A DNA stretch of 64,000 bases from Pseudomonas sp. RIT-PI-S (GCF_025642975.1 NZ_JANZKJ010000008.1:170654-234653); one strand, 5' to 3'. Positions 41,909-51,903 are shown, counted from the stretch's first letter. Numbers and translations: made by a program. Notes: a model not told the origin generated them from the sequence alone.

Positions 41909-43780
41909 ATGGATAGTCCTGTGCGCGGCGCCCTCCAGGTGTCGCGGGCACCGCTGCGTGCGGTCGCCATCGGCGAACCTGGCGTGCGTGTGCGCCGTGA
42001 AGGCGAAACCCTGTACCTGCAATCGACCGAAACCCTCGGCGCCTACCCCCGGCGGTTGATGGAGCGCTTGCAGTACTGGGCGCTGATCTGCCCGGAGCGC
42101 ACCTTCGTCGCGCGTCGTGGCGTGGACGGCGCCTGGCACCGCATCAGCTATGCGCAGATGCTCGAACGCGCCCGCAGGCTGGGCGCCTGGTTGCTGCAAC
42201 AGAACCTCAGCGCACAGCGGCCGTTGCTGATCCTCTCGGGTAACGACCTCGAACACGTGCAACTGGCGGCCGCGGCGCTCTATGTGGGCGTACCTTACTG
42301 CCCGGCCTCTCCGGCGTATTCGCTGGTGTCCAAGGACTACGGCAAGCTGCGGCATATCGTCGATACCCTGCAGCCGGGGCTGGTGTTCGCCGCCGACGGC
42401 AGCTATGGGCCTGCCATCGAGGCGGTGATCGATGCGCGAACGCCCGTGGTGCTCGGCGCAGGCAAGCTCCCCGGCCGCCCCAGCCTCAGCTTCGCCGACC
42501 TGGGGCAGGGCAACGACCCGGAACTGGCGGATGCAGCCTTTACGGCGCTCACCCCGGGGCACATCGCCAAATTCCTCTTCACCTCCGGCTCCACCCGCCT
42601 GCCCAAGGGGGTGGTGACTACCCAGCGCATGCTCTGCGCCAACCAGCAAATGCTATTGCAGACTTTTCCCACCTTCGCCGAGGAACCCCCGGTGCTGGTG
42701 GACTGGTTGCCGTGGAACCACACCTTCGGCGGCAGCCATAACGTGGGCATCGTGCTGTACAACGGCGGCACGCTCTACATCGACGACGGCAAGCCTACAC
42801 CGCAGGCGTTCGGCCAGACGCTGGCCAACCTGCATGAGATCTCGCCGACGGCCTACCTCACCGTGCCCAAGGGTTGGGAAGAGTTGGTCAAAGTGCTGGA
42901 AACCGACGCGGCCCTGCGCCAGCGTTTCTTCGCCCGGATCAAACTGTTTTTCTTCGCCGGCGCCGGGCTGTCCCAAGCGGTGTGGGATCGCCTCGATGCC
43001 GTTGCGGTCGCCCATTGCGGCGAGCGCATTCGCATGATGGCCGGCCTGGGTATGACCGAAACCTCGCCCAGCTGCACCTTCACCACTGGGCCCTTGGCCG
43101 TGGCTGGATATGTGGGCCTGCCGGCCCCCGGGTGCGAGGTCAAGCTGGCGCCGGTGGACGGCAAATACGAAGCGCGCTTTCGTGGGCCGCACGTGATGCC
43201 CGGCTACTGGCGCTCGCCTGAACAAAGCCAGGCAGCGTTCGATGAGGAAGGGTTCTATTGCTCCGGCGATGCGCTGCGCCTGGCCGACCCCCAAGATCCG
43301 CAACAGGGCTTGATGTTCGACGGCCGCATCGCCGAGGACTTCAAGCTCAGCTCCGGGGTGTTCGTCAGCGTTGGGCCCTTGCGCACCCGGGTTATCCTTG
43401 AGGGCGCGCCCCAGGTGCTGGACGTGGTGATCCTCGCGCCGGACCGTGAGCAGCTGGGGCTGCTGATCTTCCCGCGGATGCCCGAATGCCGCGCACTGGC
43501 CGGGCTGGCCGAGGCCTGTAGCGATGAGCAGGTGCTGGCCAGCGGGCCGTTGCGGCAATGGCTGGGCCGCTTGCTCGAGCGGCTCAACCGTAACGCCACC
43601 GGCAGTGCCAGCCGCCTGGCCTGGGCAGCCTGGGCCTGTGAAGCGCCTTCGATCGACCGCGGCGAAATCACCGACAAGGGCTCGATCAACCAACGCGCCG
43701 TGCAGCAGCATCGGGCGGCGTTGATCGAGGCCTTGTATGCCGGCGCCAGCCCCTTGAAGGTGCTGGCTGCGCACCAATGA
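41909..43780 (+). CDS. fcs: Feruloyl-CoA/hydroxycinnamoyl-CoA synthetase
   Basis: AMP-forming ligase that activates ferulate and related acids to CoA thioesters, the first step of the pathway. 623 residues. The ATP-binding P-loop is FLFTSGSTRLPKGVVTTQ (residues 222-239), AGLGMTETSPSCTF is the second core motif, and GDALRLAD with the later GEITDKGSINQRA complete the adenylation fold. The ORF is open upstream to 41759 but that stretch overlaps vdh; the ATG at 41909 has AGAGG 9 nt upstream. It is convergent with the MarR gene 22 bp away. Confidence 0.94.
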   Translation: MDSPVRGALQVSRAPLRAVAIGEPGVRVRREGETLYLQSTETLGAYPRRLMERLQYWALICPERTFVARRGVDGAWHRISYAQMLERARRLGAWLLQQNLSAQRPLLILSGNDLEHVQLAAAALYVGVPYCPASPAYSLVSKDYGKLRHIVDTLQPGLVFAADGSYGPAIEAVIDARTPVVLGAGKLPGRPSLSFADLGQGNDPELADAAFTALTPGHIAKFLFTSGSTRLPKGVVTTQRMLCANQQMLLQTFPTFAEEPPVLVDWLPWNHTFGGSHNVGIVLYNGGTLYIDDGKPTPQAFGQTLANLHEISPTAYLTVPKGWEELVKVLETDAALRQRFFARIKLFFFAGAGLSQAVWDRLDAVAVAHCGERIRMMAGLGMTETSPSCTFTTGPLAVAGYVGLPAPGCEVKLAPVDGKYEARFRGPHVMPGYWRSPEQSQAAFDEEGFYCSGDALRLADPQDPQQGLMFDGRIAEDFKLSSGVFVSVGPLRTRVILEGAPQVLDVVILAPDREQLGLLIFPRMPECRALAGLAEACSDEQVLASGPLRQWLGRLLERLNRNATGSASRLAWAAWACEAPSIDRGEITDKGSINQRAVQQHRAALIEALYAGASPLKVLAAHQ

Positions 43781-43801
43781 TTCGCGAGCTGGCGGCCGCG
43801 C

Positions 43802-44260
43802 CTACAGTGCGTGGGTATAGACCTTGCGCAGCAACTGCAGCAACTGGCTGCGCTCGGTCTCGTTGAGGTTGGCGGTAGCGGCGGCGTCGCTGCGAGCGGC
43901 GACCTGGCGCAGTTCGGCGAGCAGGGTTTCCCCAGCCTTGCTCAGGTACAGCCCATACGAGCGTTTGTCTGCCTTGCTGCGAATCCGCGCGGCCAGGCCC
44001 ATGGCTTCGAGCTTGTTGAGCAGAGGAACGGCCTGAGGTGGCTCGATCGCCAAGCCGCGGGCTAGCTCGGCCTGGGTGATGCCGGGGGTGTCGTCGATGA
44101 TCGCCAGTGCCGAAAACTGCGCCGGGCGCAGGTCGTAGGCGGCCAGTTGCTCGACGAAGTGCTGGAACACCTGGATTTGAGCGCGGCGCAGGGCATAGCC
44201 GACCAGGTCATCGAGGCCAGGCAGGCTGGGTGGGGAGAATGCATCGGGGGCAGCGACCAT
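43802..44260 (-). CDS. MarR-family regulator of hydroxycinnamate catabolism
   Basis: 152-residue winged-helix regulator with the MarR core QFSALAIIDDTPGITQAELA, ARGLAIEPPQAVPLLNKLEA, then the wing RSKADKRSYGLYLSKAGETL. Such regulators (HcaR/CouR/FerR-type) repress ech-fcs-vdh operons and respond to hydroxycinnamoyl-CoA thioesters. Target assignment rests on position next to fcs and on similar AT-rich elements upstream of this gene, ech and the porin. Start ATG 44260. Confidence 0.85.
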   Translation of the reverse strand: MVAAPDAFSPPSLPGLDDLVGYALRRAQIQVFQHFVEQLAAYDLRPAQFSALAIIDDTPGITQAELARGLAIEPPQAVPLLNKLEAMGLAARIRSKADKRSYGLYLSKAGETLLAELRQVAARSDAAATANLNETERSQLLQLLRKVYTHAL

Positions 44261-44284
44261 GGGCGAGCGGGCTCGAATCGGTAA

Positions 44285-44302
44285 ATAGTTAAGTAGTGTA
44301 AT
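44285..44302. promoter_or_regulatory. AT-rich element upstream of marR
   Basis: ATAGTTAAGTAGTGTAAT, 25 bp upstream of the marR start, matches 13 of 18 bases of the reverse complement of the element upstream of ech (39462-39479) and shares AGTTAA with the porin promoter. Candidate autoregulatory operator. Confidence 0.45.
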
Positions 44303-44399
44303 GGATTTTAGGGTGAGAGCTAGGCCTGGGTGCTCTGCCGCTGGCAGTCCCAGTGAAAGCGTTTACCCTTGCAGTACCGTTCTTTTGCCGAGGCCCTTC

Positions 44400-45449
44400 A
44401 TGTCGGAACCATTGCTTGCTCGTCTCAACCTTGCGGTGCCAATCATCCAGGCGCCAATGGTCGGGGTTTCCACGCCGGCCCTCGCGGCCGCGGTGTCCAA
44501 CGCGGGCGGCTTGGGCTCTTTGGGGCTGGGGGCGAGCACCGTGCAGCAGGCCCGGGCATTGATCGAAGAGACGCGGCGCCACACCGCGGGGCCGCTCAAC
44601 TTCAACCTGTTTTGCCATCGGCCGGCCGTAGCCCAGCCGGTGCTGGAAGCCCAATGGCTGGCGCAGCTGGCGCCCCTGTTCGGCGAATTCGAGGCCAGCC
44701 CACCGGCCGAGCTGCGCGAGATCTATCGCAGCTTTATCGGCGACGACGCCATGCTCGCCCTGCTGGTGGAGCAGCGGCCCGCGGTGGTCAGTTTTCACTT
44801 TGGCCTGCCGCCCGAGCATGCGGTCACGGCGCTCAAGCAGGCCGGTTGCCTGTTGATCTGCACCGTGACTTCCCTGGAAGAAGCCGAATGGGCCGCCGCC
44901 GCTGGCATGGATGCCCTGATTGCCCAAGGTTATGAAGCCGGTGGCCATCGCGGTACCTTCGACCCCGCAACGGAAACGCAACTGGCAACCCTCCCACTGC
45001 TGCGGTTGCTCAGCCAGCGGGTGGCACTGCCGTTGATCGCCGCCGGCGGCATCATGGATGGCGCCGGGATCCGCGCCTGCCTCGCCCTTGGAGCGAGCGC
45101 GGTGCAGTTGGGTACGGCGTTTATCCGCTGCCCGGAGTCCGCCGCCAGTGCCGCATACCGGCAGGCACTGGTGGGCCCGCGAGGGCACCATACCCAGATC
45201 ACGGCGGCCATTTCCGGCCGCCCGGCCCGGGGCCTGGCGAACCGCAACTTCAGCAGCCTTGGGCAAGCTGGCATACCGGATTACCCGCGCGCCTACGACG
45301 CCCAGAAGGCCCTGGCCGCCGCCGCCGCGGCCAAGGGCAGCGATGCGTTCGCGGTGCAGTGGGCCGGGCAGGGCGCACCCCTGGCGCGGGAGCTGCCCGC
45401 CGCGGAGCTGATGCAGGTGCTGGAGCGGGAATGGCGAGGCGAGCCGTAA
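44400..45449 (+). CDS. Nitronate monooxygenase/2-nitropropane dioxygenase-like protein
   Basis: FMN-dependent enzyme detoxifying nitronates such as propionate-3-nitronate. 349-residue TIM barrel with [33 protein letters not shown], then [14 protein letters not shown] (the conserved His likely catalytic) and [34 protein letters not shown] 44400 has GAGG upstream. It is divergent from marR by 139 bp but its function does not connect obviously to hydroxycinnamates. Confidence 0.85.
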   Translation: MSEPLLARLNLAVPIIQAPMVGVSTPALAAAVSNAGGLGSLGLGASTVQQARALIEETRRHTAGPLNFNLFCHRPAVAQPVLEAQWLAQLAPLFGEFEASPPAELREIYRSFIGDDAMLALLVEQRPAVVSFHFGLPPEHAVTALKQAGCLLICTVTSLEEAEWAAAAGMDALIAQGYEAGGHRGTFDPATETQLATLPLLRLLSQRVALPLIAAGGIMDGAGIRACLALGASAVQLGTAFIRCPESAASAAYRQALVGPRGHHTQITAAISGRPARGLANRNFSSLGQAGIPDYPRAYDAQKALAAAAAAKGSDAFAVQWAGQGAPLARELPAAELMQVLEREWRGEP

Positions 45450-45730
45450 CGGGCAGAGGCTCGGCCTGGGTTCGCAGGCTTGCGCCAGCGCCTGCACCCC
45501 CCTGGGGGCCCGGCCGACATCTCGGCGCGGGGAGGCCCCGCCAGGCCAGGGAAATTGCCCCTGGCGGCTGGGCAAGGTAGCATCGCGGCTCGAGCACCCC
45601 TCGCAATGCCATCTCAATAATAATCAGACCGCATGCCTGCCTTGGCCCAACCGCCATTGGCGGCATGCGCGCGCCCAGGCGTTGGGGTGGTTTCCGTTCC
45701 ATGTCTGCACATTGGATTCAAGTGACCCGC

Positions 45731-46939
45731 ATGAGTACACAGGCAACCCCCGCTACCGAGAGCTGGCTAGGCGTGATTGCCCTGGCCCTCGGGGCCTTTA
45801 TCTTCAATACCACCGAATTCGTTCCCGTCGGGCTGCTCTCGGCCATAGGCGAAAGTTTCGAGATGAGCAGCGCGCAGGTCGGGCTGATGCTGACTGTGTA
45901 CGCCTGGATCGTGACAGTGATTTCCCTGCCGATCATGCTGCTGACCCGTAACGTCGAGCGCCGTCGCTTGCTGGTGATCATCTTCGTGGTGTTCGTGGCT
46001 TGCCATCTGTTGTCGGCGTTCGCCAGCAGCTTTGCCTCGCTGTTGGCCTGCCGCATTGGCATTGCCTTCGCGCACTCGGTGTTCTGGTCGATCACCGCCT
46101 CCCTGGCCGTGCGCGTGGCGCCCCCTGGCCGGCAGGTGCAGGCGCTGGGGCTGTTGGCTACCGGCACGTCGCTGGCGATGGTGTTGGGGATTCCGCTGGG
46201 CCGCGTCTTGGGCGAGGCCTTCGGCTGGCGGGTGACGTTCGCCGCCATCGGTATCGCCGCCTGCGCCACGCTGGTGGTGCTGGTGCGGGCCCTGCCGGCG
46301 CTGCCCAGCCAGAACTCCGGTTCGCTGCGCAGCCTGCCAGTGCTGTTCAAGCGCCCGGCGCTGATGCTGCAATATGTGCTAACCGCCTTGGTGGTGACCG
46401 CCCACTTCACCGCCTACACCTACATCGAGCCGTTCGTGGCGCTGGTGGCCAAGCTGCGTGGCGAGACCACCACCGGGCTGCTGCTGGTGTTCGGCGGCGC
46501 GGGCATCCTCGGCTCGGTGCTGTTCAGCCGTTACAACAACCGTTTCCCGCGGGCGCTGCTGCTCGCGGTGCTCGCCGGCCTGGCGGCCTGCCTGCTGGCG
46601 ATGGTCCCTGTGGCCGGGTCGCTGCCGGCGCTGGCGCTGCAAAGTGCGCTCTGGGGCGTGTTCATCATGTGCTTTGGCCTGGTGTTGCAAGCCCGGGTAC
46701 TCAACCTGGCGCCGGACGCCACCGACGTAGCCATGGCGCTGCACTCGGGCATTTACAACATTGGCATTGGTGGCGGCGCCTTGCTGGGCAGCATCGTCAC
46801 CAGCGGGCTCGGCGTAGGCTACGTTGGCTGGGTGGGGGGCGGGCTCGCGCTTGCCGGCCTGGCGTTGTGCGGCTGGTCGACCCGGCGCTATGGGGCCCCG
46901 ATCGCGCAACCGGGCGCGGCGCCGATGGCGCTGCACTAG
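45731..46939 (+). CDS. MFS efflux transporter, SotB/YdeA-like
   Basis: 402-residue 12-helix exporter resembling sugar efflux proteins: [20 protein letters not shown] and [80 protein letters not shown]. Members export arabinose, IPTG or drugs. The ATG at 45731 gives the usual family N-terminus; in-frame starts at 45665 and 45701 add non-conserved residues and none has a strong Shine-Dalgarno. Confidence 0.85.
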   Translation: MSTQATPATESWLGVIALALGAFIFNTTEFVPVGLLSAIGESFEMSSAQVGLMLTVYAWIVTVISLPIMLLTRNVERRRLLVIIFVVFVACHLLSAFASSFASLLACRIGIAFAHSVFWSITASLAVRVAPPGRQVQALGLLATGTSLAMVLGIPLGRVLGEAFGWRVTFAAIGIAACATLVVLVRALPALPSQNSGSLRSLPVLFKRPALMLQYVLTALVVTAHFTAYTYIEPFVALVAKLRGETTTGLLLVFGGAGILGSVLFSRYNNRFPRALLLAVLAGLAACLLAMVPVAGSLPALALQSALWGVFIMCFGLVLQARVLNLAPDATDVAMALHSGIYNIGIGGGALLGSIVTSGLGVGYVGWVGGGLALAGLALCGWSTRRYGAPIAQPGAAPMALH

Positions 46940-47206
46940 GCCCTATACGAAAGGGTTTGGAACGAGGTAAAGCGGGCCGCCCAGGCAAGACGAAAATTGG
47001 CCGGGCCGCGCAGGCCGGGTTCGTGCAGTGAGCAAGCGGAGTTTACCTGGGTGTAAATGAGCATTCCGAGCCGGTTTTCAACGCAGCCTCACTGAGTGCC
47101 AATACATTTCGTACAGAGCCTAGCCGGCAAATCTTTTCCCTGGCTGCTGGCGCATGGGCATGCTCCCGCTAACGTGTAGGCATAGGCAGCCCCAAAGGAG
47201 AAAGGC

Positions 47207-47977
47207 ATGCAGCTTCACGGCAAGACCGCGCTGGTCACCGGTTCCACTAGTGGTATTGGCCTGGGCATCGCCCTGGCCTTGGCAGAGGCCGGGGCGAACC
47301 TGGTGCTCAACGGCTTCGGCGACCCAACGCCCGCGCTCGACCACGTGCGCGCAACCGGCGTGAAGGCGGTGCACCATGCCGCCGACGTCAGCCAGGTCGA
47401 GCAGATCGCCGCCCTCATCGAAGCCGCCGAGGCGGCATTCGGCGGCGTGGATATCCTGGTCAACAACGCCGGCATCCAACACGTTGCGCCAGTCGAAGAC
47501 TTCCCCGCCGAGCGCTGGGACGCGATCCTGGCCATCAACCTGTCTTCGGTGTTCCATACCACCCGCCTGTGCCTGCCCGGCATGAAGCAACGCGGCTGGG
47601 GCCGTATCGTGAACATCGCCTCCGCTCACGGTTTGGTGGGCTCCGCGGGCAAGGCTGCCTATGTGGCGGCCAAGCATGGCGTGGTGGGCCTGACCAAGGT
47701 GGTCGCGCTGGAAACCGCGACGCTGGATGTCACTTGCAACGCGGTGTGCCCTGGGTTCGTGCTCACCCCGCTGGTGCAGCGGCAGATCGACGCCAAGGCC
47801 GCTGGGGGGCTGAGCCCGGAGCAGGCCAAGCACGCACTGTTGGCCGAAAAGCAACCTTCGCTGGAATTCGTGACGCCTGAGCAGTTGGGGGAACTGGTGC
47901 GCTTCCTCTGCAGCGACGCCGCCCGCCAGGTGCGCGGTGCGGCCTGGAGCATGGACGGCGGCTGGACGGCGGTGTAG
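47207..47977 (+). CDS. bdhA: 3-Hydroxybutyrate dehydrogenase
   Basis: NAD-dependent SDR oxidising (R)-3-hydroxybutyrate to acetoacetate, in PHB or ketone utilisation. 256 residues: TGSTSGIGLGIALALAEAGA at the N-terminus, NNAGIQHVAPVEDFPAERWD, IASAHGLVGSAGKAAYVAAK with the catalytic Tyr and Lys, and CPGFVLTPLVQRQI, all typical of BdhA. AAAGGAG upstream of ATG 47207. No PHB or acetoacetate genes are adjacent. Confidence 0.9.
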   Translation: MQLHGKTALVTGSTSGIGLGIALALAEAGANLVLNGFGDPTPALDHVRATGVKAVHHAADVSQVEQIAALIEAAEAAFGGVDILVNNAGIQHVAPVEDFPAERWDAILAINLSSVFHTTRLCLPGMKQRGWGRIVNIASAHGLVGSAGKAAYVAAKHGVVGLTKVVALETATLDVTCNAVCPGFVLTPLVQRQIDAKAAGGLSPEQAKHALLAEKQPSLEFVTPEQLGELVRFLCSDAARQVRGAAWSMDGGWTAV

Positions 47978-48088
47978 GCCGCTGCGATGCATTCCTGGCG
48001 GGCATGGCAGCGATGAACTCTTTGCATTTTATTTCTCCGTGCCCCGCTCCTATGCTCAGCTTCCGGCCCACCCAACGGAGCAAATGGC

Positions 48089-48712
48089 ATGGTCGCCACC
48101 CCCTTTACCTTGTACGTAGATGCCCGCTTCACCAGCCCTTATGCGATGTCCGTGTATGTGGCACTGCATGAGAAGGGCCTGGCCTTCGATGTTGTGCGGG
48201 TCGACTTGGACGCCGCCGAGCAGCGCACAGGGCGGCTCGCCCAGGCGCTGCCTACGCAGCGGGTGCCAACGCTTGTTCACGACGGCTTCACCCTGGCGGA
48301 ATCTTCGGCGATCACCGAATACCTGGATGAACTCTATCCCGCGGCACCACTGTATCCCGCCGATATTCAATCGCGCGCCCGGGCCCGCCAGGTGCAGGCT
48401 TGGCTGCGCAGCGACCTCGCCGCGCTGCGCCAGGAACGCTCCACCGAAGTGGTGTTCTATGGGGCCCGCGGCGAAGCCCTGTCCGAGCCCGCGCAAGCCG
48501 CCGCGGCCAAGTTGCTCGCTTGCGCCGAGGCGCTAGTGCCGGAAGGGCAGGGCAACGTGTTCGGCCAGTGGAGCCTGGCGGACCTCGACCTGGCGCTGAT
48601 GCTCAATCGCCTGGTCAGCCACGGCGACCCGGTGCCCGAGCGGTTGGTGGCCTATGTGCGCGAGCAGTGGCAGCGGCCGTCGGTGCAGGCTTGGGTCGCG
48701 CTGCGCACATGA
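48089..48712 (+). CDS. yfcF: Glutathione S-transferase, YfcF-like
   Basis: 207-residue GST closely matching E. coli YfcF in the N-terminal segment (FTLYVDARFTSPYAMSVYVA), AESSAITEYLDELYP and ARARQVQAWLRSDLAALRQE, plus LADLDLALMLNRLVSHGDPV. Such GSTs act in oxidative stress. ATG 48089 has ACGGAG 8 nt upstream. Independent transcript as far as seen. Confidence 0.88.
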   Translation: MVATPFTLYVDARFTSPYAMSVYVALHEKGLAFDVVRVDLDAAEQRTGRLAQALPTQRVPTLVHDGFTLAESSAITEYLDELYPAAPLYPADIQSRARARQVQAWLRSDLAALRQERSTEVVFYGARGEALSEPAQAAAAKLLACAEALVPEGQGNVFGQWSLADLDLALMLNRLVSHGDPVPERLVAYVREQWQRPSVQAWVALRT

Positions 48713-48856
48713 GTGACGCCGATAGGGCCTGGTCATATGGATATGCCGTAAAGGTATTTAAACTAATATTCTTATGCCACTAAGCTGAACGGGCCGGCCT
48801 GATTTGGGCTGGCGCAGCGCGCTTCGGCGCCTCTTTCCCCTTTGAAGAGAGCTTCC

Positions 48857-49858
48857 ATGGCTTCGGTACGCACTATCGCCCTGTTGGCGGCAATGATGGG
48901 CAGCACGGCTGCCGGCAGCGCGCAGGCAGAAGGGAAAATCAGCATCGCCCAGCAGTTCGGCATCGGTTACCTGATTCTGGATGTGGTCCGTGACCAACAC
49001 CTGATCGAGAAGCATGGCAAGGCGCAGGGCCTAGACATCACCGTAGACTGGAACAGCATCTCCGGCGCCACGGCGATGAACGAAGCCTTGCTCGCCGGCG
49101 CGTTGGACGTCGTATCGGCTGGGGTGCCGCCCATGCTGACCCTGTGGGACCGCACCCTGGGCAAACAGAACGTCAAAGCCATCGCGTCGTTGGGCTCGAT
49201 GCCCAACTACTTGCTGAGCAACCGCGCCGAGGTCAAGACTTTGCAGGATTTTACCGACCAGGACCGCATCGCCGTGCCGGCCGCAGGGGTGGGGTTCCAG
49301 TCCCGTACCTTGCAGCTGGAAACGGCCAAGGTGTTCGGCAAGGCGGACTTCAAGCGCTTCGATAACCTGTCCATCAGCCTGCCCCACCCAGACGCCACCT
49401 CGGCGCTAATCTCCGGCGGGCTGGAAGTGACCGCGCACTTTTCCAGCCCGCCGTTCCAGTACCAGGAGCTGGAAAGCCCCAAGGTGCATAAGGTGCTCAG
49501 CTCTTATGACATCCTCGGTGGGCCGGCGACCTTCAACGTGCTCTACACCACGCAGAAATTCCACGACGACAACCCGAAAACCTACAAAGCCTTCTATGCG
49601 GCCTTGGCCGAGGCCGCGCAGATCATCCAGGCAGACAAGCCCGCCGCCGCGCAGACCTACCTGCGCGTGGAGCAATCCAAGCTGCCGCTGCCGTTCATCG
49701 AGAAGATCGTCCAGGACCCGGAGATCGATTTCACCGTGGTGCCCCAGCGAACCTATATCTATGCCGAGCAACTGCAAGAACTGGGCGTGCTCAAGAACAA
49801 AGCCGCCAGCTGGAAGGACTACTTCTTCGAAGAAGCCCACGGCGACGCCGGCAGCTAG
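48857..49858 (+). CDS. SsuA-type periplasmic binding protein (orphan)
   Basis: 333-residue periplasmic binding protein with signal peptide ending near SAQA (residue 24), then KISIAQQFGIGYLILDVVRD and VSAGVPPMLTLWDRTLGKQN as in aliphatic sulfonate/taurine/nitrate-type proteins. No permease or ATPase is adjacent, so the partner transporter is elsewhere or the protein is an orphan. The ATG at 48857 is used; a TTG at 48842 in frame is unlikely. The preceding AT-rich 144 bp likely contains its promoter. Confidence 0.8.
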   Translation: MASVRTIALLAAMMGSTAAGSAQAEGKISIAQQFGIGYLILDVVRDQHLIEKHGKAQGLDITVDWNSISGATAMNEALLAGALDVVSAGVPPMLTLWDRTLGKQNVKAIASLGSMPNYLLSNRAEVKTLQDFTDQDRIAVPAAGVGFQSRTLQLETAKVFGKADFKRFDNLSISLPHPDATSALISGGLEVTAHFSSPPFQYQELESPKVHKVLSSYDILGGPATFNVLYTTQKFHDDNPKTYKAFYAALAEAAQIIQADKPAAAQTYLRVEQSKLPLPFIEKIVQDPEIDFTVVPQRTYIYAEQLQELGVLKNKAASWKDYFFEEAHGDAGS

Positions 49859-49867
49859 GCAAACCGC

Positions 49868-50734
49868 CTAAGCGGGCTCAGCGGCCACCGCCCCGCTGCG
49901 CCTGCCGGCCCAGGCCACCGCGCCGAGAATCAACGCACCACCGGCCAGCATCGCCACGGTGGGGTGGTCCCCGAACAGCAGCCAGGCGCCGGCGATGGCG
50001 TATACCGGCTCCATGGCGATGACCACGGCCGCGACGTTGGCGCTCACATGCTTGAGCGACGTGATGAACAGCGTGTAGGCAAGGCCGGTGCAGAGCACGC
50101 CCAGCCCTGCGAGCAGCAACCAGTCGCGCGGGCTGACCGCGGCCCATTGGCCACTGGCGAAGGGCAGCAACAGCAGCACAATGCCGATCATTTGCCAGAG
50201 GCTGGACTGCGGGCCGCCCGCCTGGATGTGCAAGCGCTTGTTGACGATGGCGATGCCGGCGTAGGTCGCGCCGCTGAGCACGCCCCAGCCCAGCCCCGCC
50301 AGGGCTCCGCCACCGGTGCCGTCGGCAGGGCCGATCAATACCAGCCCCAGGCTCGCCAGAACGATGATCGCCCAGTCTTTTCCCGCCATCGGCTGCGAGA
50401 ACAGCAGCCGCTCACTGATCGCGGTAAAGGCCGGGAAGGTCGCGAAGCCAAGCGTGGCCACGGCCACGCCGCCGACCTGAATGGCAAGGAAAAACAACAA
50501 CCAGTGCACGGCGAGCGCTGCCCCCAACAGCATCAGCTTCAGGCGCTCGGCAAGGCTCAGCCTCTGGCCTCCCCCCGCCCAGGCGCACAGCGGCAGCAAC
50601 ACGGCCAGGGCGAACAGGCCGCGGCCGAACACGATCATCACCGGGCTGACAGTCAGCGCTTGGCCAAACAGGGCCGAAAGCCCGTAAAGCATGGCCGCGA
50701 CGTGCAATTGCAAGAATGCCTGGGAACGGTTCAT
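49868..50734 (-). CDS. EamA/DMT-family exporter
   Basis: 288-residue, 10-helix drug/metabolite transporter with two EamA repeats (LHVAAMLYGLSALFGQALTV to LVLIGPADG and GLGWGVLSGATYAGIAIVNK to ILGAVAWAGR). Substrate cannot be inferred. ATG 50734; the ORF is open to 50821 but the extension is not membrane-like. Convergent with the preceding binding-protein gene. Confidence 0.82.
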   Translation of the reverse strand: MNRSQAFLQLHVAAMLYGLSALFGQALTVSPVMIVFGRGLFALAVLLPLCAWAGGGQRLSLAERLKLMLLGAALAVHWLLFFLAIQVGGVAVATLGFATFPAFTAISERLLFSQPMAGKDWAIIVLASLGLVLIGPADGTGGGALAGLGWGVLSGATYAGIAIVNKRLHIQAGGPQSSLWQMIGIVLLLLPFASGQWAAVSPRDWLLLAGLGVLCTGLAYTLFITSLKHVSANVAAVVIAMEPVYAIAGAWLLFGDHPTVAMLAGGALILGAVAWAGRRSGAVAAEPA

Positions 50735-50800
50735 CTGGCCTCGAAGTAGGGTGCGGTTATAAGGGGGCGCCCGCCAATGATGCGCATCGTGCGGGTGGTC

Positions 50801-50815
50801 GCGGGCCATGCCCGC
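50801..50815. repeat. REP unit
   Basis: GCGGGC, CAT, GCCCGC followed by TCCCACAGG, the form typical of Pseudomonas REP sequences, between the DMT exporter promoter and the end of the GST gene. Confidence 0.65.
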
Positions 50816-50836
50816 TCCCACAGGCGAGGGTGCGGA

Positions 50837-51439
50837 TTAAAGCAGCCCTTCCTCTTTCATTGCCTGTTGTACCGAAGGGCGTTCCCCCACGCGTTTGTGA
50901 TAGGCCACCAGGGTAGGCCACCGGCTGAGATCGAACTTCGCCTTGCCCGCCCAGTTGAGCACAGTGAACAGGTAGGCATCGGCCACCGTGAAGCCGTTAA
51001 GAACAAACTCCCGGTCGCCCAGCATCTTGACCAGCACGTCCAGGCGCATGCCCAGCAGGGCGGTCACCGCCTCCCGCCATTCGGGGGTTTGCTTGGGGTT
51101 GAAGAACGAGCCCATGTTCTTGTGCAGCTCGGTGGACACGAAGCTCAGCCACTCCTGCAGCTTGTAGCGCTCCGGGCTTCCCGGCGCGGGGGCCAGGCCG
51201 CTGTCGGGGTTCAGGTCGGCGAGGTATTGCAGCACCACCTGCGCCTCGGTCAGCACGCTGCCGTCGTCGAGCTGCAGCGCCGGAACGTAGCCCTTGGGGT
51301 TGACGTCGAGGTAGTTCTGGCCTTCTTCGGTTTGCTTGGTGGCGCGGTCGACCTTGACCAAGGTCGTGTCGGTGTTGGTTTCACGCACAACAATATGCGG
51401 GGCCAGGGAGCAGGCGCCAGGCAGATAGAACAGTTTCAT
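50837..51439 (-). CDS. gstA: Beta-class glutathione S-transferase
   Basis: 200-residue cytosolic GST. The N-terminal MKLFYLPGACSLAPHIVVRE contains the beta-class catalytic Cys10, NPKGYVPALQLDDGSVLTEA gives the glutathione-binding Ser/Glu region, and FTVADAYLFTVLNWAG is the C-terminal N-capping motif. AAGGA lies upstream of ATG 51439. Confidence 0.92.
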   Translation of the reverse strand: MKLFYLPGACSLAPHIVVRETNTDTTLVKVDRATKQTEEGQNYLDVNPKGYVPALQLDDGSVLTEAQVVLQYLADLNPDSGLAPAPGSPERYKLQEWLSFVSTELHKNMGSFFNPKQTPEWREAVTALLGMRLDVLVKMLGDREFVLNGFTVADAYLFTVLNWAGKAKFDLSRWPTLVAYHKRVGERPSVQQAMKEEGLL

Positions 51440-51575
51440 CGCAGTTCCTTGTTCTCGGTGGGCCGCCTTGTGGCGACGGAGCGCCTCAGGTCACCGCCCG
51501 GGACGGCCAGCCAAATGAACCCGGAGCGGGCGGTAAACTCGAACGGTAACGCCCTTGTTTACACCCTGGAGCCCC

Positions 51576-51893
51576 ATGAACATAGCTATCGATGAAGACC
51601 ATATCAACACCGCGGACCTGAGAGGGGCGGTGGAGCTGTGGCTGGTGTCACCCCAGGCGGCCCCCGATGCCAACGAACACCCTGATGGCCTGTGCCTTTG
51701 GCGGGGGCGGCCGGTGGTGAGCCACGACATGCTCAGCGAAGGGACCCACGAGCAAAACGTTCGGCGGGTTTGGCTGCGTGTGGCCGACCCATTGTCGCCG
51801 GCGACCGCAGCCCGGGTTCGGCCGGCGCTGGAGCAGCGCCTGCGCGAGCAGCAGTTGGAAGGTGAGTTTTTTCCTGCCGAAACAGCCGGCTAG
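51576..51893 (+). CDS. Hypothetical protein, 105 residues
   Basis: Not recognised. Acidic N-terminus (MNIAIDEDHINTADLRGAVE) followed by WLVSPQAAPDANEHPDGLCL and VRRVWLRVADPLSP; soluble, no export signal. TGGAG upstream of ATG 51576 supports translation. It is convergent with the SBP-cyclase operon (10 bp gap). Confidence 0.6.
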   Translation: MNIAIDEDHINTADLRGAVELWLVSPQAAPDANEHPDGLCLWRGRPVVSHDMLSEGTHEQNVRRVWLRVADPLSPATAARVRPALEQRLREQQLEGEFFPAETAG

Positions 51894-51903
51894 CCGTGGC
51901 CTG

